The notes beneath the pieces were generated by a model. It made no database searches. It saw only the letters and a program-made list of their open reading frames with translations, and had not been told where the DNA came from. This document shows positions 22,743 through 34,496 of a DNA stretch of 64,000 bases, piece by piece; the first letter of the stretch is position 1, and each line of letters starts with the position of its first letter. The stretch covers positions 1 to 64,000 of the forward strand of contig JALPQD010000247.1 of NCBI GenBank assembly GCA_023101885.1. The letters are read 5' to 3'. The position numbers and the translations under genes are program-made. This DNA comes from Typhlomys cinereus (taxonomy: Eukaryota > Chordata > Mammalia > Rodentia > Platacanthomyidae).

Positions 22743-23661
22743 TCCTCCCTACATTCTTTTATCATACCATTCCTTTTCCTTTTCATTCATTTCATGTCTA
22801 AATTCTAGCCTTACTTATATGTTTTTAACATTTAATATTGTACAATGAAGTCTGTTTATTTCAAGTAACATGAAAATCTTCTGAATTTTTACTTATTTGT
22901 CTGTAATTTTATTATTATGAGTACAATCAAAATATACATAGATATACAAATATCTCTATGGAAGCTAAATTTTGTTTTGTTTTGCATGCATATATGCCTA
23001 CGATTGATATACCAAGATCATGTGAGAGTTCTAATTTTATACACCAAATTATTTTTTCCTTATGATCCTTAAGTCTACTATAGTCAACATGGTTACTGTG
23101 GAGCATCCTAAAGTTGAGGAAATGCCAAACAGATGGAAAAAACACACAGACAGAAATTAAGAAAAAATAAAACAGAACATCACAGGCGGAATGTTTCTCC
23201 CTGATGGGGTTCTCATGAATATACCGTATATCAACTTCCACAAATTTTTTATGCAGGGAGAAGGGGACCCTAGAGCAGGGCCCATGGTTCAGCCTACTGA
23301 TAAGTCAAATAAGAATTCTGGGGTGTAAAATCTTTAATTGGATAAAGGATATAAAGAAGTACCTGGGCTTCTCAGTTTCCAGCCTATATGCAGGCAAACA
23401 CACTTTGTTTTTCTTGCAGGCATACACTTCCTATAAAAGTATCCTTACTCCATGAAAGTTTCCTTGGTCTCAGACTTTTGCTGTGCTACTGGATGAATCC
23501 TCAGATATTAAGGGCTGCAAGTGAGGGTCTGTACTTTAACTTACACATGGATCTTTACTATAAAAAAAATTTCTCAATTCCCTTTGATGCTTTTAATCAC
23601 AAATAGTGGATCATCTAAATGATAGTGTCTTATACATGGCGTTCTACTAGATGGCTCCCAA
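22743..23661. other. Unassigned sequence
   Basis: No gene seen. The 104-codon minus open frame at 23241-22927 has no recognisable domain or repeat support. Confidence 0.45.
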
Positions 23662-23670
23662 CAATTTTAT

Positions 23671-23991
23671 TTTTTTAATTTTTTAAATTATTTATTATTT
23701 ACTCAATTGTGCGTGTATGCATGTGTGTGCATGTGTGAGCATGTGTTTATATGTGTGTGTATGTATGTGTGCGTGTCTAGAACCACGGACGAATTCGGGA
23801 ACCACCACAGACTGCCTCCACCTCCTCTTTGTTTATTCTGCCCCGGGATTCACAGGCTCTGCCCTACCAGGACCAGAAACGCAGGCTGCCCCCGCTTCTG
23901 CTCAGCATCTATACGTGGGGTTTAGGATCCGAACTCATGAATTTCTGCCTGCAAGGCAGAGGCTTAACCCCTGAGCCACCTCTCCAGCCCC
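23671..23991 (-). mobile_element. Young B2-superfamily SINE, copy 2
   Basis: The body keeps accacggacgaattcgggaa and other CpGs shared with copies 1, 3 and 5. The tRNA-like head complement ends tctccagccc. The tail side is T-rich and AT-rich (23671-23705), then alternating gtgt/gcat. The TSD caattttat lies at 23662-23670 and 23992-24000. The open frames at 23707-23974 are shadows of this SINE. Confidence 0.92.
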
Positions 23992-24002
23992 CAATTTTAT
24001 AT

Positions 24003-24245
24003 TTCTAAGGCACCTCCATGCTGATTTGCACAGTGCATAAACTCACTTACATTACTGTCAAAACTATAAAAGGGTTCTTTTCCCCCTTCATCTTTGCAAG
24101 CAAAATTTTGTTTTATTCCATAACCACTCTGAGTGAAATAGAATCTTAATATAAATTTGATTTGCATTTCACTGATAGTTAAAGATGTTGAATATTTTCC
24201 AAGAACTCTTAAACTCATTTTCCCATTTAAGAATATGATGACCTT
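24003..24245 (-). mobile_element. Old L1 ORF2 3' fragment, minus strand
   Basis: The complement of old L1 ORF2 C-terminal sequence is visible: ccatgctgatttgcacagtg, then aatttgatttgcatttcact. It is highly diverged with no coding potential. It is collinear with the fragment at 25030-25570. Confidence 0.65.
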
Positions 24246-24284
24246 TTCTTTTGCATATACATCTATTTATATCTATCTGTATTT

Positions 24285-24310
24285 CTGTCTCTCTCTCCCT
24301 CTCCCTCTCC

Positions 24311-24344
<34 letters not shown>

Positions 24345-24370
24345 TCTCTCTCTGTTGCTCTCTGCCAGTC
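24285..24370. repeat. CT-rich microsatellite
   Basis: Interrupted (CT)n/(CCCT)n tract. The 76-codon frame 24157-24387 is a by-product. Confidence 0.9.
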
Positions 24371-24835
24371 TCTCTGACTGTCTGTGAATCATTTATGCAA
24401 TGTAAGTTATTTATTAGTTAGAGTCGGGGAAAGAATAATAATTCTTTCACTCTATGTAATATATAGCAATACAGCAGTGTTCAAATTTATAGAAAAGGTG
24501 TAATGAATGGCAGAAAAATGCATATATGGAGTTACCTGGGAGAAAAATTATCCATATCATTTGGGGAGAGACATTCTAGTTCCTAGAGGCAGTTCTGCCC
24601 CAGGCAGTTCTTCCTGGGCAGTTCTTCCTCTGTCAGTTAGGAACCTTTTCATGCACACCTCATGGGAATTTTCTTGAGGAATTTTGTCTCTTGGGTCCAA
24701 ATAACAAAGTTACTAACTCATTTCTCTGTGTTCTATATTCCTGAACTTTGATGGTTATATTTTATTCCTATCCATTGCTATACTGATATGAAATTTCCTG
24801 GTGTATGTTTTTGTTCATGAAAGTAATAATGTGTA

Positions 24836-24990
24836 AAAGCCAATGAGATGGCATAGTGGGGAAAGGCATCTGTGTACCGACCTAGAGACCTAAGAACATA
24901 TGATGTACATAAATGTTTTTTCTGTAAGAAATACTGTGACTGGACTACAGGTATCTGACACAGTCATAAAATATCCAAATAGTCTTCTGT
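24836..24990 (+). mobile_element. Degenerate B2-like SINE (tentative)
   Basis: gccaatgagatggcatagtg, followed by a cctagagacctaagaac-type block, resembles the head of a B2-superfamily SINE. The rest is weak. Confidence 0.4.
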
Positions 24991-25029
24991 GAAGATGAAT
25001 AATTTACCATTATTCACCAGATCTTGGCT

Positions 25030-25570
25030 TTAGCTGTTTTTTGAAAATATTGAAACAAATGTATCCATTTCAGTGTTTCTGTTGATATTAGGGTCCAAGA
25101 TAGTTAATGTTAAAAATTTTATTTCTTAATATGTCTTGAATATTCATCCTCTGACATATTAATAGCTAATACATACTTTTCTTCCATTAAGCTGTTTCTT
25201 CACTATTGTGATTGTTTTGTCATGCACAAGCTTTGAAGTTTGTCACAATTCCATTTGTCAGTATTTACTGTTTCCTGTGTGATTGAATGTTGTTGCCTAT
25301 TCCTCTACATTGGAGTTTTTTTTATATTTTTCTTCAAGAATTTCAAAGGTCTTACACTCTTTGATCCACTGGAGTTGACTTTTGTACAGGGTGAAATACA
25401 TGGGTCTATTTTCCATCATATCCATATGTATATCTAACTTTCCTAGCATCAATTTTTATCCCCAAGTTACAGTTCAGCACTTTTGTTTTCTATCAAGAAT
25501 TGAATATTTGGACTTGTGTTGGTCTTCTGCTATACTTCACTATCCAACATAAATTTCCTTTTTTGTGCTA
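25030..25570 (-). mobile_element. Old L1 ORF2 fragment, minus strand
   Basis: The complement of conserved L1 ORF2 text is visible: gatccactggagttgacttt, then ttttgtacagggtgaaatac. It is diverged and broken. It is probably the same old insertion as 24003-24245, split by the CT tract and a SINE. Confidence 0.7.
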
Positions 25571-26724
25571 ATACACACCTGATTGTGTTTCTTTGATGCA
25601 AGTATAATTTGAAATAGGGAATTATAACCCATCAACATTTGTGTATATGCATATCACAAAGAAATGCATGCACATATCCACAAGGAATAATTAAGTTGGT
25701 ACTTAGTTGAAGTATTTCAGTGGAGACATTCTAAGTATACAAAGATTATTTATTTTTGTGAGCATATGCATATCCCTAATAAATATAAAATGATGTTGAT
25801 GAGATAGATATCGATTTATAGATTTAACTCTGACAAAGGATTGTAATGGTTTATATTGTTAAACTGGCAAGATATATAGTCACTATATGAGAGATACCTG
25901 GACATTTCTGTGAAGGATTTTCTAGATTAGGTTAACTAAGATAAGAAGTTCAACCTAAATCCAGGTAGCACCATCCCATGTACTGGGCTTCTAGACTAAG
26001 TTTAAAGAAGATACTGAACTGAATATCATCATTCATTACTCTTGGCTTCCTTGTTGAAAACAATTTGATAACATGATTCAAACTCTTGCTGTATTTCCTA
26101 TTCAGTGACAGTGAATTGTACTCTTGATCCACGAGCCAAAGTAAAGTCTATAGAGATCCAAATTTTACAAAGTGGTGTGTAGGATGGCATTTTCTAGAAA
26201 AGAAAATTTCCTTACTTGACCAAAAGATAAAAAATGCAGAAGGATGAAAGGAGTAAAATAATTCACTGGTATTTTTTGAAGCCCATCATGGAATAAGGCC
26301 ATAGCCAAATACCTCAGGAATTTCTCTTTATGTTAGAAATGTCTCTCTCTTTCTGTAACATTAGATGGCAGGAATATTCATCCTCTTATCTTTCAGGCTG
26401 GTCATTGAAGCACACATTTGAAAGTAGGAGAGCTTCCATTTCTTATCTTCTAACATGTCAGAAGTTCCACTCCTGGATTTGTATACTAATATGCAGCCCC
26501 TGATTATATCCTATATATAAACAAAATCTGCTAGGTTTGGGTAATGGGTTCTCATCATTCTCCCTCTGGGACACTTCATGGGTCACCATGCTTAGTTAGA
26601 CATGGTGCACTAAGAGATCTTTTATGGAGGGATAATGACCAAGAAGAACCCCCTCAAAATACCTAAAAAACCTTTCTAAACTGCTTTGGTTTGGTATTTT
26701 ATCATTACAGTGAGGAAAATAATA
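25571..26724. other. Unassigned AT-rich sequence
   Basis: No gene or repeat recognised. Confidence 0.45.
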
Positions 26725-27475
26725 CTGAGACAACTAGGATCCACTTATTAGGGAGTACATATGGCCTCTAATTTTCTGTGTCTGGGATACTTAAGTCAAT
26801 ATATTTTTTCTAATTCCATCCATTTCCTGACAAATTTCATTAATTCATTATTTTTGATGTCTGAGTAGTATTCCATTGTATAAATGTACCACATTTTCAT
26901 TATCCATTTGTCAACTGTTGAGCATTTGGGTTGATTCCATGACTTTTCTATTGTAAATAGTGCTGCAATGAACATGGTTGTGCTCGTGTCACTGTAGTGA
27001 ATTTTTGCATTATGGGGGATTATTCCCAGTAGTGGTATAGCAGGGTCATATGACATTTCAATATTTATTTTTTATAGAAATCGCCATACTGATTGCCAGA
27101 GTGATTGTATAAACCTGTATCCCCACCAGCAGTGTATGAGAGTTCCCTTTTTTCTACATCCTCTCCAGCATTTGATGTTGTTTGAATTGTGGATTAAACA
27201 GTCATAATAGAGTTCCCATGCTCATGGGGAGCCAAGAAGGGACCCTGGACTATGCCACTGAGACCTGAACCCTCTTTAGGGTGAAGACTCAGAGGGAGGT
27301 TCAGTGTCCTCATAAATGGATGCTCCAGGGGATGGGAAAGAGGAAGGGGTAAAGCAGGGAAGGGGGTAAAAGGAAGGGGATAGGAGGGAAAGTGGAATGG
27401 GTGACAATTGGGAAAGAGAGAGAGAGAGAGAGGATGGGGGTACCTATTAAGTTTGTACCATTAGGAAAAAAATGT
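26725..27475 (+). mobile_element. L1-D: 5'-inverted (twin-primed) L1 3' end
   Basis: 26725-27198 is antisense ORF2 C-terminus plus the start of the 3'UTR; minus frame 27056-26796 reads MSYDPAIPLLGIIPH. At 27199 the sequence switches to sense 3'UTR (cataatagagttcccatgct), passes a G-rich tract and ends in gtttgtaccattaggaaaa with an A-rich tail. Inverted 5' part plus sense 3' part, with part of the 3'UTR missing between them, is the classic twin-priming product. No clear TSD was found. It belongs to an older subfamily, as L1-F does. Confidence 0.82.
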
Positions 27476-28884
27476 GGGAGAAAAAAAAGAAATATGAATA
27501 CATGGGGGTGAATATAACCACAGCACAACATTTACATGTAGAGAAATGCAATGGAGGGCATCTTGGGGTCCATAGAAGCTGACAGACAGGAGGATGGGAG
27601 TGAGAAGAACAGATTGATGGAGGGAAGAGAGGGAAATGGGAGGGAGGAAGGTTGGAGGGAAGCAAGGATAAGTATTAAATATGCTTGCAAAATTACAAAA
27701 ATAAAATAATTAGAAGAAAAATATTGAAACAATGAGCATTTTATGCCAAAAGGTATTCATTAATAAAATAAGGTGTTTCTTAATAAAGGAAATCTATAAT
27801 AGATAGGTTAAAATCAAAGCGTTTGTTAGACTAATATGAATATAATGTATATGTCTTAAGTATGGACTCATGCCGTACTTCTTATACAGACTAAGCAGAA
27901 CACAAATGTTAAAATATGTGTTATGTGCTTGGTGCAAATAGAGATGCAGCAGGCCAAATCTCATCTTTATCATAGGTTTTCTTAGGCATTTTATTCTTTC
28001 TCTGGTCCTCACATTATTTTTAATGCCATTTATTTCATAAGTCTGTTCTTGGAATTTCACTAGTTAGACACTTCAGGGAAAGATGAAAACACTAAGAATA
28101 CTGTTTAATTCTTTTAAAAGTACTGGATAAATATTTGTTATTACTATGTTTCAATTTGTTTAAAATACCTCTTACTATATGTCAGAAAAAGAATGAAATA
28201 ATGTTATGCAGTCAGTCAAACTGACAAAAGATGAATATTTAGAGATTCAAAGAAATGTGCACAAGAAAACTATAAGAATGAAGGACAAAATTTCAAGACA
28301 GAAACTATCATTTGTAGGTTGGGAAGGGGGGCAAAAATGAGAGAATAAAAATGTGTATACATCAAACAATGTATACATGGGACGACCCTCAGGGAATCCT
28401 TCCTAAAGTTATTTATCATATTGTTAAGCCTTGAAAATCACAAAGGCAATCATTCCTTTACTGAAGTATTTGACTACTATATCCCTTGAGAAGTTTTCAC
28501 ATATTTTTCATTTACTTTAAGTCTTCTAATGCATTCCTAAAATGCAATAACCTACTATTTTCCCAGCAACATTATTTGCTGTCCAAAGTTATATGTGTCA
28601 TACCCTCTTCTCAAAATAATTCATAAGAGAATATGGAATTGTACTATTTGTACATTTTGAGACAGCTAGATATAAAATAGACACATCAATAAGGAACTGA
28701 CAAACTGCCATCACAAAGATAAAATATGTATTAGACATTCTGCAAAAGCCTCTACCCATTCGGTGAAGAAGTCTCAATGAGAAATATATTTTTGGTGTGT
28801 CTCAAACTATCCTTGAAATAGCATTGCTTGGAATGTCATTATTCCTGACTAATGGGGATGTTTAAACAAAAAAACTTACTATAT
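27476..28884. other. Mostly unassigned; possible old L1 3' end at about 27530-27715
   Basis: The purine-rich tract 27590-27665 followed by aaaattacaaaaataaaat looks like a plus-strand L1 3' end. The rest is AT-rich with no gene. The overlapping minus frames (for example 27732-27532) are complements of the purine tracts. Confidence 0.45.
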
Positions 28885-29155
28885 CTAGGGCTAGAGATGG
28901 CTCAGGTGTTAAGATCCTGCCTCACAAACAGAAAGACCTGAGCTCAAATCCCTAATCCCACGTAAAACACCAGACAGAAATGACACCAGCCTCTACTTCC
29001 CGCCCTGGGGGGCAGAGCCTGGAAAATCAAAGAGTGAAGCAAGGAGGAGGTAGAAACAATCCAGGATGATTTGTCCCTTTATTCTCCACAGGGACACACA
29101 GTGCCCTCTGATACACACTATAAATAAATAAACAAACAATCAAATAAATAAATAA
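28885..29155 (+). mobile_element. Older B2-superfamily SINE, plus strand
   Basis: It starts agggctagagatggctcagg with an A-box-like and B-box-like head (gacctgagctcaaatccc). It has the older-type body (caatccaggatgatttgtcc, cagggacacacagtgccctc) and a (AAAT)-type tail near 29125-29155. It is in the opposite orientation to most SINEs here. Confidence 0.85.
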
Positions 29156-29187
29156 AACCTTACCTTATTACATCCAAGAGAAAATAA

Positions 29188-29430
29188 TGACCACCGGGGA
29201 GATGGCTCAGGAGTTAAGGCCTTTGTCTTGCAAGCCAGGGGACCCCAGTTCAGATCCCCAGATCCCGCATAAAAAGGTTGACAGGAATGACTGAAGCCTG
29301 ACCCAGAAAGGCAGAACCTGGGAAAGCAATAAGGAGATGGAGCAATCCAGGACACCCCTCATGTCATTCTTGGAACTTCATCCTTGGGTGGGGCCTCCAC
29401 AGGCACACAGATACCACGTGCCTCATAAAT
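29188..29430 (+). mobile_element. Older B2-superfamily SINE, plus strand, with purine tail
   Basis: The head is ccaccggggagatggctcag, the body is of the older type (caatccaggacacccctcat), and the end is gggcctccacaggcacacag. A GA-rich microsatellite follows directly, in the position of the CA-rich tail of sister copies. Confidence 0.85.
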
Positions 29431-29525
29431 GAGAGAGAGAGAGAGAGAAACAGAGAAAAAAGGGAGGGAGGGAAGGAAGGAGGGAGGGAGGAAGGGAGAG
29501 AGGGAGGGAAAAAGAAAAAAGAAAA
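29428..29525. repeat. GA/GGGA microsatellite after the SINE
   Basis: (GA)n then (GGGA/GGAA)n, grading into A-rich sequence to about 29580. Open frames on both strands here are low-complexity shadows. Confidence 0.9.
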
Positions 29526-30351
29526 GAACCCCCCACACACATACAAAAAAAGAAAACCAACAGGAAAAAAAAAAGAGAGAAAATAATGACCAATGCTTTT
29601 TCATTATAGCAAGTCTTGCTAATATAATTCCTTTTCTGCAACCAGTTGATCTCTAAGAAAATCAATAACTATAAAATGTAACTAATGAACATGTCACCTT
29701 AATTTCAATCAAGATTGTACCTATTCAACTTTATGGAACTTGCTAAGAACCTAAAGAAATCTGAAGTCAAATGCATTACTGGATCAGTCAATTTAGCTCA
29801 TGAAATCATTCTGTTACAGAGAGGCTTTCATTTTCAAGATTTGAAGGAAACAGTGAAAGCTTAAACATTTGAACCACTAATGGTCTAGCAATCCATTATG
29901 CAGCTCTTATAAAATCTCACAAAAAAATGAAAAAAATGCACTGTATGGCTAATTACAAGAACTTCCATCTCCGCTTCACTTTCCCTTTCCCTCTCCATTC
30001 CAGCCATGTCCCACTCACCCTCTGGTTCCTCTATGTGTGTGACTCCTTTTGGGGAGCTCCTTTGGGGAGCCTTTGTTGGTAAGGGTCAGATATCTGTTGT
30101 ATTTGTGGCTCTTCAGTGGAAAAACTCATAAGAGGGGAGGTTCCTCTTCCATTGTCCAATACTTAACCCAGAGATATTCTCTGGGTACCATTGTTTCCTC
30201 CTGAGATCCTTAGTAGACCTTGGGAGAATTTTGATATGTCAGCTACTGTACAGATCAGATGGCCCAAGTTCTCACTGCAGTGAGCTCCTGGAAACAGCAG
30301 CCCGTTCATGGCTAGAGTGTGTTGGTCAGATCATACCAACTCACATTTAAA

Positions 30352-30405
30352 TTTTTTTTTTATTATTTATTCAACTGTGTGCATATGCGTGTGTATGTGT
30401 GCGCG

Positions 30406-30436
<31 letters not shown>

Positions 30437-30648
30437 CTGTGTGTGTGTAGAACCACGGACGAATTCGCGAACCACCATGGACGCCTCCACCTCTTTCTGC
30501 CCCGGGATTCACAGGCTCCGCCCTACCAGGACCAGAAGCGCAGGCCACCCCCGCTTCCGCCTAGCGTCTATACATGGGATCTGGGATCCGAACTCAGGAG
30601 CTTCCGCCTAGAAGGCGGAGGTTTAACCCCTGAGCCACCTCTCCAGCC
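30352..30648 (-). mobile_element. Young B2-superfamily SINE, copy 3, in L1-E 3'UTR
   Basis: CpG-rich body (accacggacgaattcgcgaa), a long GT run (30404-30450 on plus) and the head complement ending tctccagccc. The TSD cacatttaaa lies at 30342-30351 and 30649-30658. The 126-codon frame 30308-30688 crosses this SINE and is not a gene. Confidence 0.92.
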
Positions 30649-30904
30649 CACATTTAAACTCTTACAATCTTACTGTGCCCTCTTCTGAAAAGTTCCCTGA
30701 GCCTTGATGTGGGGAAAGAGTTTGATGGTCTGATTAGGGCTGAACATTACAAGATCATCGATAACCTATACCCTGACTAGTTGTGGTTTTCTGCCCTATT
30801 AGTGTTCCATTGTAATAGGGTGCATCTTAGCTGAACGGGAAAGCTTTTCTAATATTCTTTTGTGGTATGTGGGTGTTATAGAAGCTTCTCTTTAAGTGTG
30901 TAAT

Positions 30905-31540
30905 GTTGAGGGCCTAATGCTAGCATCCACGTATGGGAAGAGCATGTAGTGTCTGTCTTTTTGTCTGGGACACCTTATTAGCAAATTTCATTAATTCATT
31001 TTTCTTGACAACTGAATAATATTCAATTGTGGACATGTACCACAGTTTTATTGTCCTTTCAGGCATTGCTGTTGAACATCTAGGCTGATACTATTTCTTT
31101 GTTATTGTGAGACTAAAGCTTCACAGAACATAGTTGTACATGTGACTCAGTAGCAGGATGTAATGTTCTTTGGGACTATATCCATGAGTAGTATATCTTT
31201 GATTTTTAACTTTTTAGGAAGCTCCATAGTGATCTTTAAAGGGATTACAAGTTTGCATTTCCACAGGCAATATATGTGGGTTCCCTTCTCTGTGCATCCT
31301 CTCCAGTGTTTGTTGTCTTTTGCATTATGGATTTTAGCCATTTGGACAGGGATGAGATGATATCTCAGAGTGGTTTTAAGAGTGATTTTAATTTTCATTT
31401 CCCTAATGGCTAGGGAGGAGAAACATATTTGTCAGACATTTGAATTTCATCCAGAGAAAAGTTTCTTTTAAATTCTAAAGTTCATTTTTTATTGTGTTGT
31501 TTACTTCTTTGTTATTTAATTATTTTTTGAGAATTTGTAT

Positions 31541-31577
<37 letters not shown>

Positions 31578-32675
31578 CAGAGGGCACTGTATGTCCCTGT
31601 GGAGACACAACCGTTTCCACCTGGCATGCTTACATGGGGCCCAGAATTCAAATTCAAGTCCTTCTGCTGCCAGGCAGAGTTTTAATCCCTGAACTATCTC
31701 TCCAGTCCAGTATTTTATTTCTTAGGTTCATTGTGTATTCTAGATATTAGTTCTTTATCAGATATGTGATTAATAAAGATTTTCTTCCATTCTGTGTGTT
31801 GCATTTTTGCTTGGTTGAAAATAGTTTTTGATGAACGGAAGCTTTTTAATTTCATTATATGTTACCTGTTGAGTGTTATTATTATTTCCTGTACATTTGG
31901 GGTCCTATTCACAAAATGCTGACAAAGGCAAATGAGTTCAAGTGTATTTTCTATTCTTCCTTCTAGGATTTATTGCTCTGGTCTATTATTGAAGTCTTTG
32001 ATGCATTTAGAGAAAATTTTCATGCATGGTGACAGACAAGTGTCCAGTTTCATTCTGTTTAAAGATATTCAGTTTTGCTAACACCATCTGCTAAAGATGC
32101 TATCCTTTGTTTATTTTATTTCTGGGGAACCATGCCAAAAATTAGTTTACTGTATGCATATGGCTTACATCTGGATCTTCAATTCTGATCCATTAATCTG
32201 TGTCTGTTTTGGAGCCAGTATCTTGTTTAGGTTATTCCAATTTATTTCATTTTTTTGGAGCTACAGTAAATAGAATTGCTTCTCTTAGGTCTTTCTGACC
32301 TTGTTAATCCTTAGTATGTAGGAAAATCACTGATATTTGAACATTAATTTTGTAATCTGTACTGTACTGAACTTATTTATTAGGTCACGGAGTTTCCTGG
32401 TAAACTTTTAAGGTCTCTCTGGTATATAATCATGTCATTTGCAAATAGGCATACTTTACTTCTTTTCCTGTTTATAACCCTTTTATCTCCCTCTCTTGCC
32501 TTATGACTCTAGCAAGGACTTCAAGTACAAAATTAAACAGAAGCAGTGAGTGTGGGTGGCTTATCTACTTCCTGACGGAAGTGAGAATGCTCCAAGATTT
32601 TTCTCCAACTTTTTCGCCATTTAAAATGATCTTTGCTCTAGGCTTGCTGTATATAGCTTTTATTATGTTATTTCA
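30905..32675 (-). pseudogene. L1-E ORF2 remnant
   Basis: Minus frame 31398-31147 reads LRYHLIPVQMAKIHN and NKHWRGCTEKGT, the ORF2 C-terminal part. The RT region lies at about 32290-32670, where the complement of the FADD block is visible as atcatgtcatttgcaaatag near 32430. Stops and frameshifts are numerous. A SINE interrupts at 31530. There is no endonuclease. Confidence 0.82.
31530..31712 (-). mobile_element. Older, internally deleted B2-superfamily SINE in L1-E
   Basis: GT run 31541-31574, then gagggcactgtatgtccctg. It jumps early to the head complement (caagtccttctgctgccagg, ending tctccagtcc). About 70-80 nt of body are missing compared with sister copies. Confidence 0.82.
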
Positions 32676-33414
32676 TAATTGAGATTTTACAAGTTAGCTA
32701 AAAAGAGATGAAAAGAGAAGAATGAGAAATTAGTAAAAGGTGAAAGATAAAGCTTCCATGTCATGAGATGATAATTACAGTTAGCTAGATATTTTGACAT
32801 TTTTATATCTCCTGAATTGACACTTAGGGTATTACCATATTTCAGCTTGTTGTGTTATTTGGTCAAAGAAATGCACTGGTGTGATGCACATAGAATTCAG
32901 ATATCTTCTGAGATATTTTATGTTTATGTTCATTTAGATATACTGCAGTAATTGAAAAAATCTTTCATTATATCCATTCATTTCCAGAATAGTCAAGAAT
33001 TAGTAAGCATTAATGAATGAACGCTAAGCAGTATAGAATATTGGAGAATGCATGCTTTCTCTGATTTTTTTAATCAATCAAGTTACAAAATGCACCCTAA
33101 TTTCATCACTGAAACCAAACTCAAAGAATATGATAACAGGTTGCCATAAATAATGGGCATACTAGTTTAAATTATATTAAATAGATTCTTTATGATGGAA
33201 TGGAATTAATTGTTCTACCAAAGGCCAATGTTCTCTCACTAAAACAAATTGCTTTGGGGCTTATAATTCATTGACAATTAAATAGCAATCAATGCAAAAA
33301 TGTGTAACAGTGTCTATAAAAGACATGTAACTAGCAATTTGTACATTGCAAAGTCTATTGGCTTGGGATAAATGCTCTCCATAATAATTGGAATTCTTTA
33401 AATTTCTATAAATG
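32676..33414. other. Unassigned AT-rich sequence
   Basis: No gene or repeat recognised. The minus frame 33461-33261 crosses into L1-F and has no domain. Confidence 0.45.
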
Positions 33415-33426
33415 ACTATTGAATTT

Positions 33427-33914
33427 GCATATCCTTGGTTCCCCCCATCTATTCCACACAAGTTACAGCTATAGCAGCCAGAATTGGATTTTGTCTGACC
33501 TGCACAATGGCTGACATGTCAACAATCTCCCGAAGTCTAGCGTGTATCACAGGACAGAAAGCTGCAGGCAGTAGCATCCTTAGAAGCAAGGAATTAATTG
33601 GTCATAATAGAGTTCCCATACTAATGGGGAGCCCTAGTTGGGTCTCTGGGCTATGCCACTGAGTCCTGAACTTTTGCTAGGGTGGAGGACTCAGAAGGAG
33701 TTTTGGCATTCACACAAAAGAATGGGGAGGGGATGGGAGGGAGGAAGGGGGAGGCACCAGGAGAGGGGGAGGCAAAGAGGGATGAAAGGCAAAGGGGAAT
33801 GGGCGAGAGTGCAATGGGAGACATCTAGGGAAGGTAGGGGAGAGGGACAGGAAGGGGGTACCTATTGAGCTTGTATGGTTAGGAAAAAAATAAAATGTGG
33901 AAGAAAAAAATTTA
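33427..33914 (+). mobile_element. L1-F: 5'-truncated L1 3'UTR, plus strand
   Basis: attccacacaagttacagct, the cataatagagttcccatact block, a G-rich tract (33720-33860), gcttgtatggttagg and an A-rich tail follow the older 3'UTR type also seen in L1-D. actattgaa at 33415-33423 and 33915-33923 is a possible TSD. It lies against the 3' side of the oppositely oriented L1-G. Confidence 0.8.
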
Positions 33915-34496
33915 CTATTGAACTTTATGTGGCTCTTCAGTGGGTAAAGTTGTGTAAACTTGTTCATGAACAGGTTCCTTTTTCTTTGTCCAGAACTTGT
34001 CCCTGAGACACTCTCTGAGAGCTGTTATGTCTTCTCAGATCTTAGTTAGTCCTTGGGAAGATGTTGATACATAGGGCATTGTATAGATCTGGTTGTAGAG
34101 GTTCTCATTACAATGACCTTTTGGGTATTGCAGCCTTGTCTTCGTTGGAGTTGGTTGGTGAGGAGTACCTTATTTCACAGTTAGGCTTTTATAATCTTAG
34201 CTCCTCTTCTTCCACAAGTTTCCCTGAGCCTGTGGGATAAAATTCTGATAGGATAGTAGGGCTGAGTATGCTAGTTTCACTGATACTGTGTACTCTTGTC
34301 TGATGTGGTATTCTGCCTCATTAGTCTTCCATTGTATAGGGTACAACTTGATTGAGCGCTGCGATTTTTTCTTACCTTTGTTCCCTTGTCTCAGACCTGT
34401 TGAGGTCTTCTTTCCCTTACCCCATAAGTTTTGCTTGTCTATAGATATAGTGTGTATTACAGGAAGTTCCCTTTGAGTATATCATTTTGAGGCTTA

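Larger units (their letters stand above)
29958..32675 (-). mobile_element. L1-E: 5'-truncated LINE-1, minus strand
   Basis: The complement of the 3'UTR runs from about 29958 (C/T-rich block, then tttgtggctcttcagtgg) to about 30900. ORF2 C-terminus and RT follow, to about 32675. The break is at tagcttttattatgtt, inside the RT region, so the 5' half is missing. Two SINEs have inserted (30352-30648 and 31530-31712). Sequence is more diverged than L1-A, -J and -L. Confidence 0.88.

Noticed and set aside
30308..30688. 126-codon open frame with Cys-rich start and Pro-rich end
   Set aside because: It runs through the young SINE at 30352-30648. The Cys/Val repeats are the GT run and the rest is SINE body; the same translation recurs at other SINE copies.
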